Source of the DNA: Arthrobacter_E sp041360795
GTDB taxonomy: Bacteria > Actinomycetota > Actinomycetes > Actinomycetales > Micrococcaceae
Assembly (NCBI RefSeq): GCF_041360795.1
Contig: NZ_JBFUPW010000001.1
Location: 496,001-560,000 of the forward strand
Reading direction: 5' to 3'
DNA length: 64,000 nt
This document shows, piece after piece, positions 8,450 through 17,467 of the stretch. The position numbers were made by a program, and so were the translations under genes. The notes beneath the pieces were generated by a model that saw only the letters and a program-made list of their open reading frames with translations, ran no database searches and was not told the origin of the DNA. Within the stretch, counting starts at the first letter, position 1, and the number at the start of each line of letters is the position of its first letter.

Positions 8450-8674
8450 TCAGACCTCGGCGTCGGGCTGAGCGGCCTTGAGCCGGGCGCGGGCGCCCTC
8501 CAGCCACTCCTCGCAGCGGGCGGCCAGGGCCTCGCCGCGCTCCCAGAGCGCCAGCGAGTCCTCCAGGGTGCTTCCGCCGGCCTCGAGGCGCTGCACCACG
8601 AGGAGCAGCTCTTCGCGGGCCTCCTCGTAGCTGAGCGCGGTGACGTCCGGTGCGGTGGTGGTCTTCTCGGCCAT
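8450..8674 (-). CDS. xseB: Exodeoxyribonuclease VII small subunit
   Basis: A 74-residue helical protein with the XseB signature: SYEEAREELLLVVQRLEAGGSTLEDSLALWERGEALAARCEEWL. It forms the multi-copy small subunit that binds the large XseA subunit and makes the complex able to degrade single-stranded DNA to acid-soluble oligonucleotides. Its ATG is one base downstream of the xseA stop, so the two are cotranscribed and translationally coupled, the order xseA then xseB. Length and motif match the family well. Confidence 0.96.
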   Translation of the reverse strand: MAEKTTTAPDVTALSYEEAREELLLVVQRLEAGGSTLEDSLALWERGEALAARCEEWLEGARARLKAAQPDAEV

Positions 8675-8675
8675 G

Positions 8676-10019
8676 TCAGTTCCTCACGTCCTGGGAAGCG
8701 GTGCTGCTCCCGGTCTTCTTCTGCTGGGTGGTCTTGCGGGGGCGCGGGGCGGTTCCGGACGACGCCGGGGTGGTCGACTGCGCTGTGAACTTGCCTCCGG
8801 CGACCCGGATGAGCAGGTCGCGACCGCCCTCGGTCTGGGCCGGGTCGCGGACGATCGCGCCGGAATCCTCCCCGCCGTCGAGGTGGACGACGGCGTACCC
8901 GCGGTCCAGGGTCTTCTGCGGCGAGAGCGCCAGCAGCTGAGCCCGGAGGTGGGTGATCTGATCCTGGCCGCGTGCGAGGGCGGAGGTGAGCGCCGTCGTC
9001 GACGTCTGGCGGAGGCGCCGGAGCTCGTCGGCGCGTGAGTCCACCATGGTCAGCGGCTGCGCCAGGACCGGCCGGGAGCGGAGCTGCTCCAGACGTTCCG
9101 ACTCCCGCTCCACGCGCTGGTGGATGACCCGGCGCATCTGATCCCGGGCGTAGGCGAGGCCCGCGAGCTCCTCGGCGACGTCCGGAACGATCCGCTTGGC
9201 GGCATCGGTGGGGGTCGACGCGCGGAGATCCGCCACGTAGTCCAGCAGGGGGTGGTCGGCCTCGTGGCCGATCGCGCTGACCACGGGCGTCGTGGCGCGG
9301 CTGACCGCGCGGATGAGGTCCTCGTTGCTGAACGGCAGCAGGTCCTCGAGGGAGCCGCCACCGCGCGCGATGACGATGACGTCGACGTCGGGGTCGGCAT
9401 CGAGGTCGAGGAGAGCCGCCGTGACCTGGCCGACGGCCGTGACGCCCTGGACGGCGACCTCGCGCACGTCGAACTCGACCGCCGGCCAGCGGAGCGCGGC
9501 GTTCCGGAGCACGTCCTTCTTGGCGTCCGAGTCCCGGCCGGTGATGAGGCCGATCCGGTGCGGGAGGTAGGGGAGCGGCCGCTTGAGCTCGTCGGCGAAC
9601 AGGCCCTCGGCGGCCAGCGCCTGCCGCAGCCGTTCGATCCTGGCGAGCAGATCGCCCAGACCCACCGGGCGGATGTCCCGCACGGACATGTTCAGGCGGC
9701 CCGTCTTGAGCCAGAACTCCGGCTTGAGCTGGGCCACCACACGGGAGCCGCGCTCCAGGGTGGTGTCCAGCCGGTTGAGGTTGTTGGCCCAGATGGAGGC
9801 CGGGAGCGAGACTTCGGCGTCGACGTCGCGCAGGGTCAGATAGGAAGCGCTGCCGCGATGGTTCAGTTCGATGATCTGGCCTTCGACCCACGCCATGGGC
9901 GTGCGGTCGATATGGGCCTTGAGCTTCTCCGACAGGAGCCGCAGAGGCCAGGGGTTGTCCGGGGAGGTCTCGCCCGCGGTGGCAGGCAGGGCCGCAAGGC
10001 TGTCCTGCGGTTCGCTCAT
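8676..10019 (-). CDS. xseA: Exodeoxyribonuclease VII large subunit
   Basis: A 447-residue catalytic subunit of exonuclease VII, which cuts single-stranded DNA from both ends during repair. An N-terminal OB-fold (about residues 25-130; HIDRTPMAWVEGQIIELN ... SYLTLRD) is followed by the nuclease core with LPYLPHRIGLITGRDSDAKKD, VIVIARGGGSLEDLLPFSNEDL and SAIGHEADHPLLDYVADLRASTPTDAA, all family hallmarks. A coiled-coil stretch (about 290-350) for XseB binding follows. The C-terminus ends in a Ser/Thr/Lys-rich tail. It is the first gene of the xseAB operon and is divergent from the membrane protein gene at 10161. Confidence 0.96.
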   Translation of the reverse strand: MSEPQDSLAALPATAGETSPDNPWPLRLLSEKLKAHIDRTPMAWVEGQIIELNHRGSASYLTLRDVDAEVSLPASIWANNLNRLDTTLERGSRVVAQLKPEFWLKTGRLNMSVRDIRPVGLGDLLARIERLRQALAAEGLFADELKRPLPYLPHRIGLITGRDSDAKKDVLRNAALRWPAVEFDVREVAVQGVTAVGQVTAALLDLDADPDVDVIVIARGGGSLEDLLPFSNEDLIRAVSRATTPVVSAIGHEADHPLLDYVADLRASTPTDAAKRIVPDVAEELAGLAYARDQMRRVIHQRVERESERLEQLRSRPVLAQPLTMVDSRADELRRLRQTSTTALTSALARGQDQITHLRAQLLALSPQKTLDRGYAVVHLDGGEDSGAIVRDPAQTEGGRDLLIRVAGGKFTAQSTTPASSGTAPRPRKTTQQKKTGSSTASQDVRN

Positions 10020-10160
10020 GTGCTGTCCTCACTCTCGCCGTTCCTCCCTTCACCCTATCGAGGAGCGAGGACATTTTCGTGCCGACTAGACTGGCTGGTG
10101 ACCCCGGTGACCTTTCCGCAGGTCCCGTCGCCCCGCTTTCCCGCCAATAGAAAGGCCACG

Positions 10161-11054
10161 GTGCGTACCACCATCGCCGTCCTCGCGGCCATCCTGTCCT
10201 TCGTCCTGACCCTGATCGCGGGTCCCGTGCTGTGGCTGGACAAGAACGTCGTGGACCGGGCGGGATTCGTGCAGACCATGAGCCCGCTCGGCCAGGACGA
10301 CTCCTTCAAGAAAGACCTCGCCACGGCCATCGGCCGGCGGGTGGCGGCGGAAGTGCCCGTGCCGGAACAGCTCGATTCCGTGGTGGGCAAGGCGGTGACG
10401 GCGGCCGCGAACACCATGTTCGACCTGCCCGGCTACCCCGATGCCTGGAACGCCACGCTCGAGCGGAGCCACGCGCTGACCATCGGCGCTCAGTCGAAGA
10501 CGTCCACGACCGCCTTCACTCTCGACGTCGCGCCGCTCGTCGATCTCGTGGTGAAAGAGGCGAACAAGAAGCTCCCGGTCAAGGTGGCGGGTCCCAAGGT
10601 CGCGCTCATCAGCATGGGTGACCTGAGCCAGCGGCAGATGATCGAACCGGTCCTCAAGATCGCCCCTTACGGCACGCCGCTGGCGGTCGGCGCCGCGATC
10701 GCCTTCTTGCTGGCCCTTGTCAGCGCGCGACGCCGGGGCGCTTTCCTCATGGTCGCCGGCGTCGGACTGGTGGTGATCGCCGTGATCTGGAAGGTGGTCG
10801 CGTTCGCGGGCGTCACCGTGCTGAGCCAGCGGATGAGCGGCGAACTCGAAGGGGTGGTCCTCACCCGCGTCGGTGACGTCGTCACGGCGCAGGTCGACCA
10901 GGCGTTCCTGCCGTTCGTCATCGCCGGACTCGCGGGATTCGTGGTCGGCATCGTGATCGAGTCGGTCCGGCGCCGGAAGGAGATCCGCCGGGTCGGCGCT
11001 TCCGCGCCGCCCGAGCAGGACTTCGACGACGACGGGTTCCTGCCCGGCCGTTGA
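10161..11054 (+). CDS. Hypothetical membrane protein
   Basis: A 297-residue protein from GTG 10161, preceded by AAAGG; the open frame extends far upstream but only as an antisense shadow of xseA. One N-terminal membrane segment (residues 3-22) is followed by an extracytoplasmic region of about 150 residues containing KNVVDRAGFVQTMSPLGQDDSFKKDL. Three more membrane segments follow near 170-190, 195-220 and 250-270, then a basic/acidic cytoplasmic tail. The pattern recurs among actinobacterial hypothetical membrane proteins, but no function is known to me. It lies between xseA and a MarR regulator and is probably monocistronic. Confidence 0.8.
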   Translation: MRTTIAVLAAILSFVLTLIAGPVLWLDKNVVDRAGFVQTMSPLGQDDSFKKDLATAIGRRVAAEVPVPEQLDSVVGKAVTAAANTMFDLPGYPDAWNATLERSHALTIGAQSKTSTTAFTLDVAPLVDLVVKEANKKLPVKVAGPKVALISMGDLSQRQMIEPVLKIAPYGTPLAVGAAIAFLLALVSARRRGAFLMVAGVGLVVIAVIWKVVAFAGVTVLSQRMSGELEGVVLTRVGDVVTAQVDQAFLPFVIAGLAGFVVGIVIESVRRRKEIRRVGASAPPEQDFDDDGFLPGR

Positions 11055-11072
11055 CCGTTCCCGCGCGGGGAA

Positions 11073-11651
11073 TCACCCGGCGGCGGCGCCGTCCCAGATC
11101 TCCGGTGACGGGGTGATCTCCCGTGCCATCTCCTGCAGGAAGCGGATGACGACTTCCCGGTCCGCGGCCGTCAGCCCTGCCGCGACGCCGAATCGGCGCG
11201 CCTGCTGACGGCCCACGGTGTTCATCGCCGCGGCGCGGGTCTCTTCGGTGACGGTGATGGCCAGTGCCCGGCGGTCGCTGGGATGCGGCTGCCGCAGGAT
11301 GTGGCCGGCACGTTCCAGACGGTCGAGGAGCTTGGTGGTCGAGGCCGTCGAGATGTTCAAGTGCGTCGCGATGCCGCCGGGGGTCGCCACGAGGCCCTGG
11401 TTGCGCGCCACGATCAGATAGTGGAGCGCCCTCATGTCCGACTCGTTGAGGTTCATGTAGCGGCGCGAGGCCTCGGACAGCTCATTCTCCGCCGCGCGGA
11501 GGGCCGCCATCGCCTCCATCAGGCGGTTGATCTGCTGGAGGTCCTCGGAGGACACGCCCGTCCTGTCGACCAGTTCCCCCTGCGGGTCGCTGGCTTCGAC
11601 GTGGTACACGGACGCGGGTCCGATGCCCTCGTTCTCGACAGAAAATGTCAT
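11073..11651 (-). CDS. MarR family transcriptional regulator
   Basis: A 192-residue protein with an N-terminal extension of about 45 residues and a MarR winged helix: NLNESDMRALHYLIVARNQGLVATPGGIATHLNISTASTTKLLDRLERAGHILRQPHPSDRRALAITVT. The DRR wing tip is typical. MarR dimers usually repress an adjacent transporter and release DNA when a small aromatic or lipophilic ligand binds. It is divergent from the MMPL exporter gene, with a dyad operator candidate in the 126-base gap, so it most likely controls that exporter and itself. The inducing ligand is unknown. Confidence 0.93.
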   Translation of the reverse strand: MTFSVENEGIGPASVYHVEASDPQGELVDRTGVSSEDLQQINRLMEAMAALRAAENELSEASRRYMNLNESDMRALHYLIVARNQGLVATPGGIATHLNISTASTTKLLDRLERAGHILRQPHPSDRRALAITVTEETRAAAMNTVGRQQARRFGVAAGLTAADREVVIRFLQEMAREITPSPEIWDGAAAG

Positions 11652-11691
11652 AGGTCAAGATTACTCCTTGGCTTTCTTTCAACCCATCTAA

Positions 11692-11710
11692 TTGCTAGCC
11701 TGGCTAGAAA
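11692..11710. promoter_or_regulatory. Candidate MarR operator
   Basis: A dyad CTAGC-CTG-GCTAG at 11695-11707, extended by symmetric TT/AA on both sides, in the gap between the divergent marR-type and MMPL genes. Position and symmetry fit a dimeric winged-helix repressor site that could control both genes. This is inferred from position and symmetry only. Confidence 0.5.
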
Positions 11711-11777
11711 CAAGGCAATGGAAGTAAGTCGCCGGCCGAGCCGGTGCCCCTTCCGATCGGGATGATGAGGGCTGGAC

Positions 11778-13991
11778 ATGGGAACACATCGCACCGCGGA
11801 CGCACCTCCTCGCGAGCAGGAAGTGCGTCCGTCCTCCAGGGCCCGGAAGGGGCCGGCCCGCTGGATCAGGATCCTTCTTCCGGCGCTGCTCATTGTCGGG
11901 TGGCTCGTGGCCGGAAGTGTCGGAGGCCCGTACTTCGGCAAGGTGGACGAGGTTTCCTCCAACGACCAGACGACCTATCTGCCCTCGTCGGCCGAGGCCA
12001 CTCAGGTCCAGCAGCTGCTGCCCGGCTTCAACGAGCAGGACCGGATCCCGGCCATCGTGCTGTTCAGCTCTGACGCGGCTCTCAGCCAGCAGCAGACCAC
12101 GGCGATCACCGCCGCGCTGCAAGACCTGAAGGGTCGAGAGGGCGTCGCCGGGGACATCTCTCCGGCCATCCCATCGGAGGACGGGAAAGCGGTCCAGGCG
12201 TTCGTGAGCATCGACTCGTCCGCCGAGGTGGGCGCAGTGGTCGAAGAGCTGCGGAAGGAGCTGCGTCAGAACGTCCCGTCCGGCGTCACCGCTCAGGTGA
12301 CGGGACCCGCCGGGTTCACCGCGGATCTTCTGGAGGGCTTCTCGGGCATCGACGGGCTCCTGCTGGCGGTCTCCCTGATCGCGGTCCTGATCATCCTGGT
12401 GGTGGTCTACCGTTCCTTCCTGCTGCCCCTGGCGGTGCTGCTCAGCAGTGTCTTCGCCTTGTGTGTCGCCTTGCTGACCGTGTGGTGGCTGGCGAAGGCG
12501 GGCGTGCTGCTGCTCAACGGCCAGACGCAGGGCATCCTGTTCATCCTGGTCATCGGCGCGGCCACCGACTACTCCCTCCTCTACGTCTCCCGCTACCGGG
12601 ACGAGCTGGCACGCGGCCACGAGCGCTGGGCCGCCTCCCGCACAGCGCTGCGCCGGTCCATCGAGCCGATCGCGGCGTCCGGCGGAACCGTCATCGCCGG
12701 TCTCCTGTGTCTACTGCTGAGTGACCTGAAGTCCAACAGCGCCCTCGGTCCTGTGGCGGCGATCGGGATCGTCTTCGCGATGCTGTCGGCGCTGACCTTC
12801 CTACCGGCCCTGCTCTATGTCATGGGCAAGGCCGCGTTCTGGCCGCGTCGCCCGCGTGCCGTGGACGACGACGTCGACGCGGCCTCGGCGCCCACGCGCC
12901 GGACCGTGTGGGACCGCCTCGCCGTGGCCATCCGGCGTCGTCCGCGGCTGATCTGGAGCAGCACCGTGGTGCTCCTCGTGGCCGCCTGCTTCGGGCTGGG
13001 CGGGCTGCAGGCCTCCGGGGTGCCGCAGTCCGACCTGGTCCTGGGGAAATCCGAAGCCCGTGACGGCCAGAAGGCCCTGGGCGAGCACTTCCCGGGCGGC
13101 TCGGGCAGCCCTGCGCTGCTGGTCGTGCCCGCGGACCGCTGGTCTGAGGCCGCCGCCGTCGCATCCCGGGAACCGGGAGTCCAGTCGGTGAGTGTGAGTT
13201 CCAAGGACGCCCCGGGCGGTTCGATTCCGTGGACCCCGCCGGGGGAGAAGCCGGCCAGCCGTGCTCCCCAGGCCGCCAACGCCACGCCGACCGAGGCGGA
13301 CGGCAGGGTGCTGCTCCAGGCGACGCTCCGGGACGCCCCGGATTCGCAGGCGGCAGAGGACACCGTGGTCGCCCTGCGGAACGCACTCGGCCGGGACGTT
13401 CCGGGGAGTCTGGTGGGTGGGGTGACCGCCACGGCCCTCGACACCAACACGGCCTCGGTGCACGACCGGAATCTCATCATTCCTGTGGTGCTCGGGGTGA
13501 TCTTCGTGATCCTGGGGCTGCTGCTGCGCTCGATCGTGGCTCCGCTGCTCCTGATTCTGAGCACGGTGCTTTCCTTCGGCGCTGCGCTGGGAGTCGCCGC
13601 CCTCGTGTTCAACCATGTGCTGCACTTCCCCGGGGCGGACGCGTCGGTGCCGTTGTACGGGTTCGTGTTCCTGGTGGCGCTCGGCATCGACTACAACATC
13701 TTCCTCATGAGCAGGGTGCGGGAGGAGATGAAGAAGCACGGCTCCCGGGAGGGGCTGCTCCGCGGTCTGAAGGCGACGGGCGGGGTGATCACCTCGGCGG
13801 GCCTGGTGCTGGCGGCCACGTTCGCCGCGTTGGGTGTGATCCCGATCCTCTTCCTGGCCCAGATCGCGTTCATCGTGGCGTTCGGCGTGCTGCTGGACAC
13901 CTTCGTGGTCCGGTCGCTGCTGGTGCCGGCGGTCAGTTACGAGCTGGGCCGGTGGATCTGGTGGCCTTCGCGCTGGTCGCGGAAGCGGTGA
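11778..13991 (+). CDS. MMPL family (RND-type) transporter
   Basis: A 737-residue membrane protein with two repeated halves. Each half has one leading membrane helix, a large extracytoplasmic domain, and a five-helix bundle (about residues 190-350 and 560-730). Diagnostic stretches are ATDYSLLYVSRYRDEL in half one and LGIDYNIFLMSRVREEM in half two, each with the charged residues used for proton coupling in MMPL/RND pumps. Members export lipids, siderophores or drugs. It is about the length of small actinobacterial MMPL exporters. Divergent arrangement with a MarR regulator suggests inducible drug or metabolite efflux. The substrate is not predictable. Confidence 0.95.
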   Translation: MGTHRTADAPPREQEVRPSSRARKGPARWIRILLPALLIVGWLVAGSVGGPYFGKVDEVSSNDQTTYLPSSAEATQVQQLLPGFNEQDRIPAIVLFSSDAALSQQQTTAITAALQDLKGREGVAGDISPAIPSEDGKAVQAFVSIDSSAEVGAVVEELRKELRQNVPSGVTAQVTGPAGFTADLLEGFSGIDGLLLAVSLIAVLIILVVVYRSFLLPLAVLLSSVFALCVALLTVWWLAKAGVLLLNGQTQGILFILVIGAATDYSLLYVSRYRDELARGHERWAASRTALRRSIEPIAASGGTVIAGLLCLLLSDLKSNSALGPVAAIGIVFAMLSALTFLPALLYVMGKAAFWPRRPRAVDDDVDAASAPTRRTVWDRLAVAIRRRPRLIWSSTVVLLVAACFGLGGLQASGVPQSDLVLGKSEARDGQKALGEHFPGGSGSPALLVVPADRWSEAAAVASREPGVQSVSVSSKDAPGGSIPWTPPGEKPASRAPQAANATPTEADGRVLLQATLRDAPDSQAAEDTVVALRNALGRDVPGSLVGGVTATALDTNTASVHDRNLIIPVVLGVIFVILGLLLRSIVAPLLLILSTVLSFGAALGVAALVFNHVLHFPGADASVPLYGFVFLVALGIDYNIFLMSRVREEMKKHGSREGLLRGLKATGGVITSAGLVLAATFAALGVIPILFLAQIAFIVAFGVLLDTFVVRSLLVPAVSYELGRWIWWPSRWSRKR

Positions 13992-14049
13992 GCCCGGCCG
14001 GGCCGCGGAGCCGTGCACGGTCGATGGGGGACCGTGACGGCACGCAGGC

Positions 14050-14092
14050 GGCCTCCGGGGGAGGGCTGGGACGCAGCTCACCCCCGGAGGCC
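14050..14092 (+). terminator. Stem-loop after the MMPL gene
   Basis: A perfect 12-base stem GGCCTCCGGGGG / CCCCCGGAGGCC with a 19-base loop, 59 bases after the MMPL stop and just upstream of ispH. There is no T-run, so it could be a terminator of the high-GC type or an mRNA-stabilising hairpin. Confidence 0.5.
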
Positions 14093-14109
14093 GGGTCCGG
14101 TTCAGTAGA

Positions 14110-15204
14110 ATGGATGTCATGACCTCGGCCGCCATCTCAGTGCCCATGCCCTCCATCCCGCGTAAGCGCCGGACCCGCGAGGATGTGGAGGCCGCTGCGC
14201 CCGTCACCACTCCGAAGAAGGTCCTGCTGGCTGCGCCGCGCGGCTACTGCGCCGGCGTGGACCGTGCCGTGATCGCCGTCGAAAAGGCGCTGGAGCACTA
14301 CGGTCCTCCCGTGTATGTGCGCAAGCAGATCGTCCACAATGTGCACGTGGTGACCTCTCTCGAGGAGAAGGGCGCCATCTTCGTGGAGGAGAACGACGAG
14401 GTGCCCGAGGGCGCCCTGGTCATCTTCTCCGCTCACGGCGTCTCTCCGGCCGTGGTGCAGTCGGCCGAGGACCGTGGCCTGCGGACAATCGACGCGACGT
14501 GCCCGCTGGTCACCAAGGTTCACCGCGAGGCAGTGCGCTTCGCGAAGGACGATTACGACATCCTGCTCATCGGCCACGAGGGCCATGAGGAGGTCGAAGG
14601 CACCGCGGGTGAGGCTCCGGAGCACATTCAGGTCGTCAACGGGCCTCACGAGGTCGACCAGGTGACGGTCCGTGACCCCGACAAGGTCATCTGGCTCTCG
14701 CAGACCACCCTCAGCGTGGACGAGACCATGGAGACCGTGCGCCTGCTGCGCCAGAAGTTCCCGACCCTGCAGGACCCGCCCAGCGACGACATCTGCTACG
14801 CGACCACCAACCGCCAGGTGGCCATCAAGAAGGTGGCCCCGCAGGCCGACCTCGTGATCGTGGTCGGTTCGGCGAATTCCTCCAACTCCGTCCGCCTCGT
14901 GGAGGTGGCGCTGGAGTACGGCGCCAAGCGGTCCGAGCGTGTGGACTACGCGAACCAGGTCGATGAGGCGTGGTTCGAGGGTGTGGCCACCGTCGGCGTC
15001 ACCTCCGGTGCGTCGGTGCCCGAGGTCCTGGTGCAGGACGTCCTGCGTCTGCTGGCCGACTACGGGTACGGCGACGTCCAGGAAGTCGTGACGGCCGAGG
15101 AGGACCTGCTGTTCTCCCTCCCCAAGGAACTGCGCGCGACGCTCAAGGCCGCCGGCGATTCCAGCCGGGCCCTGGGCGGCCGCGGCAACCGGCCCCTGAG
15201 CTGA
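14110..15204 (+). CDS. ispH: 4-hydroxy-3-methylbut-2-enyl diphosphate reductase
   Basis: A 364-residue (361 from ATG 14119) iron-sulphur enzyme of the last non-mevalonate isoprenoid step, converting HMBPP to IPP and DMAPP. The three cluster cysteines sit in PRGYCAGVDRAV, IDATCPLVTKVH and DDICYATTNRQ. HNVHVV and FSAHGVSP carry the conserved histidines, and GSANSSNSVRL is the diphosphate-binding motif. An actinobacterial N-terminal extension of about 35 residues is present. Its location across from xseAB is the common layout in Arthrobacter relatives. Either start is possible; the difference is three residues. Confidence 0.97.
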   Translation: MDVMTSAAISVPMPSIPRKRRTREDVEAAAPVTTPKKVLLAAPRGYCAGVDRAVIAVEKALEHYGPPVYVRKQIVHNVHVVTSLEEKGAIFVEENDEVPEGALVIFSAHGVSPAVVQSAEDRGLRTIDATCPLVTKVHREAVRFAKDDYDILLIGHEGHEEVEGTAGEAPEHIQVVNGPHEVDQVTVRDPDKVIWLSQTTLSVDETMETVRLLRQKFPTLQDPPSDDICYATTNRQVAIKKVAPQADLVIVVGSANSSNSVRLVEVALEYGAKRSERVDYANQVDEAWFEGVATVGVTSGASVPEVLVQDVLRLLADYGYGDVQEVVTAEEDLLFSLPKELRATLKAAGDSSRALGGRGNRPLS

Positions 15205-15300
15205 CGGATCGTCGCTGACGGTGACGGACAAGCTCCTGACCTGCAGTGATGGCTGGGATTCCGGTCAGTTCTCCCTCCTGACGGCTGATAGCCTCGAAGG

Positions 15301-16146
15301 ATGAGCAGGCGATTCAGGCAAGTGGATGTTTTCGGCACGTCGGCGCTGGGCGGTAACCCGGTGGCCGTGGTGCTCGACGGCGAGGGGCTGACCACCGAGG
15401 AGATGGTCCGCCTCACCGCCTGGACCAACTTGTCCGAGTGCACTTTCGTCCTGCCGCCGACCACCGATGAGGCCGACTACCGCGTCCGGATTTTCGCTCC
15501 CGGTTCCGAGTGCCCTTTCGCCGGCCACCCGACGCTCGGAACAGCACGGGCCTGGCTGGACGCGGGAGGGGTTCCGAAGACGCCCGGTGTCATCGTGCAG
15601 GAGTGCGGCGCCGGTCTGATCCAGGTCCGGGAAGAAGAGGGCCTGCTGGCTTTCTCGGCCCCGGGTCTGATCCGTGGCGGTGAGGTGGAGGAGTCCTATC
15701 TGCAGGATGTCGTGGAGATCCTGGGCATCGAGCGCGACGACGTGGTCGAGTCCCGGTGGATCGACAACGGTCCCGGGTGGGTGGGAGTTCTCCTGGCAGA
15801 CGACCGTGCTGTGGTGGATCTCCAGCCGAACGCGAGCCGTCATCCGGGCCGCTGGGACATCGGAGTCCTCGGCCCGTGCGCCGACGGCGACCAGGATGCG
15901 TTCGAAGTGCGGGGCTTCTTCTCCGACGGGATCGGCGGCCCCTTGATGGAAGACCCGGTGACCGGCAGCCTCAACGCGTCGGCGTCTCAATGGATGATCG
16001 AGACCGGTCGCGCGACGGCTCCGTTCATCAACCGGCAGGGCGGCTGCATGGACCGGGACGGCCGCGTGCACATCAAGGACATCGACGGCGAGCTGTGGGT
16101 CGGCGGCGCCGCTGAAGTGGTCTTCAGCGGGGAGTACCGCGGCTGA
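15301..16146 (+). CDS. PhzF family isomerase/epimerase-like protein
   Basis: A 281-residue protein of the PhzF/DapF fold. It begins RFRQVDVFGTSALGGNPVAVVLDGEGL, contains NLSECTFVLPP with the conserved Glu used as general acid/base in PhzF, then RIFAPGSECPFAGHPTLGTA, and near the end DPVTGSLNASASQWMIETG. PhzF itself isomerises DHHA in phenazine synthesis. No other phenazine gene is near, so this is one of the many PhzF relatives of unknown substrate. The gene is convergent with rmuC. Confidence 0.92.
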   Translation: MSRRFRQVDVFGTSALGGNPVAVVLDGEGLTTEEMVRLTAWTNLSECTFVLPPTTDEADYRVRIFAPGSECPFAGHPTLGTARAWLDAGGVPKTPGVIVQECGAGLIQVREEEGLLAFSAPGLIRGGEVEESYLQDVVEILGIERDDVVESRWIDNGPGWVGVLLADDRAVVDLQPNASRHPGRWDIGVLGPCADGDQDAFEVRGFFSDGIGGPLMEDPVTGSLNASASQWMIETGRATAPFINRQGGCMDRDGRVHIKDIDGELWVGGAAEVVFSGEYRG

Positions 16147-16192
16147 GCCCCGCGGGTTGAGGCCGGCGGGCTGAGTCCCGCGGGCGCCGCCG

Positions 16193-17389
16193 TCAGGAGG
16201 CGGCCCGGTCGTCGTCCAGGAGCTCGGCTGAGGTGAGGACCCGCGGCGTCGTTTCGATGGTGGACGGGGTGCTGAACTGCTCGGCATCGCCGAGGTTCAG
16301 GCTCGTCATCTTGCGGGCGGTGCTCAGGACGCGGGTTTCGAGGGTTCCGACGAAGCGGTTGTAGTTCTCCACGCTCGACTTCAGGGACGATCCCATCTTG
16401 GAGATGTGCCCGCCCATGGTTCCCAGACGGGTGTACAGCTCCTGGGAGAGGTCGTAGAGGTCCTTGGCGTTCTCGGTCAGGAGTTCCTGCCGCCACGTGA
16501 CGGCGACGGCCTTCAGCAGTGCCATCAGGGTGGCGGGCGACGCGAGGGCGACGTTGCGGCTGAAGCCGTAGTCGAGCAGGCTGCCGTCCGCCTCCAGCGC
16601 TGCGGCCAGGAAGGACTCCGCGGGCAGGAAGCAGACCACGAGCTCCGGACTGGCGGGCACCGCGTCCCAGTAGCGCTTGCTCGCCAGGGCGTCGATGTGG
16701 GCCCGGACCGCCTTGGCATGGGCTTTCATGAGGTCGTTCCGCCGCTCCGGTGAGGACGAGGACCCGCTCTCCTGGGCTTCCAGGAAGGAGGTGAGCGGCA
16801 CCTTCGAATCCACTACCAGGTACTTGCCCTGGGGCAGCTGCACCACGAGGTCGGGCCGGACCGCCGAGTCACCGGACACCGAGCTGAACTGTTCGTGGAA
16901 GTCCACATGGTCCAGCAGGCCGGCGGATTCGACCACCCGGCGGAGCTGGACTTCTCCCCAGCGTCCACGGCTGGCGTTGTTCTTCAGGGCCGAGGCCAGA
17001 GAGTGGGTGCTCTCGAGGAGCGCCGCCTCCACCTGACGGGCCGATTGGAGCTGCTCGGAGAGCTGACCGAACTGGTGCTGCCGGTCCCGCTCCAGGACGG
17101 CGACGTGCTGCTGGACGGCGGCGAGTTTCTCGGCCACGGGCGCCAGCGCATGCAGGACGGTGTTCTCCTGCTCGTCAAAACTGCTGAGGGCCCTGTTCTG
17201 GCGTTCGAGCAGTTCAGCACGCGCCCGGGCGTCGGCGAGGGATTCGCGGCTCAGGCCCAGCTGCTGTTCCGCATCCCGCAGCTGGGCGCGCAGGAGGGGC
17301 GCGCCGTCGTCGTTCCGGGACCGTCCCCAGAGGAAACCGGCGGCGAGGCCGAGCAGCAGTGCGAGAAGAACCAGCAGGATGTTTTCCAT
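16193..17389 (-). CDS. rmuC: DNA recombination protein RmuC
   Basis: A 398-residue protein from ATG 17389. An upstream in-frame start at 17419 is less likely, because 17389 puts the hydrophobic anchor ENILLVLLALLLGLAAGFLWG at the very N-terminus. A long coiled coil (about residues 35-130) follows, then the RmuC nuclease-like domain: NNASRGRWGEVQLRRVVESAGL, RPDLVVQLPQGKYLVVDSKVPLTSFLEA and VVCFLPAESFLAAALEAD. RmuC proteins limit inversions at short repeats, probably by processing DNA ends. It is convergent with the PhzF gene and divergent from ychF. Confidence 0.94.
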   Translation of the reverse strand: MENILLVLLALLLGLAAGFLWGRSRNDDGAPLLRAQLRDAEQQLGLSRESLADARARAELLERQNRALSSFDEQENTVLHALAPVAEKLAAVQQHVAVLERDRQHQFGQLSEQLQSARQVEAALLESTHSLASALKNNASRGRWGEVQLRRVVESAGLLDHVDFHEQFSSVSGDSAVRPDLVVQLPQGKYLVVDSKVPLTSFLEAQESGSSSSPERRNDLMKAHAKAVRAHIDALASKRYWDAVPASPELVVCFLPAESFLAAALEADGSLLDYGFSRNVALASPATLMALLKAVAVTWRQELLTENAKDLYDLSQELYTRLGTMGGHISKMGSSLKSSVENYNRFVGTLETRVLSTARKMTSLNLGDAEQFSTPSTIETTPRVLTSAELLDDDRAAS

Positions 17390-17467
17390 GCTTTTCACTG
17401 TGCCATGGGGGACTGACATTAATGACGGCGGCGGGCCGAGGGGCGGTTCCCGGTATGATGGTTGACC

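Noticed and set aside
9120..10160. N-terminal extension of the membrane protein at 10161-11054
   Set aside because: It is antisense to xseA; GTG 10161 gives a normal membrane-anchored N-terminus.
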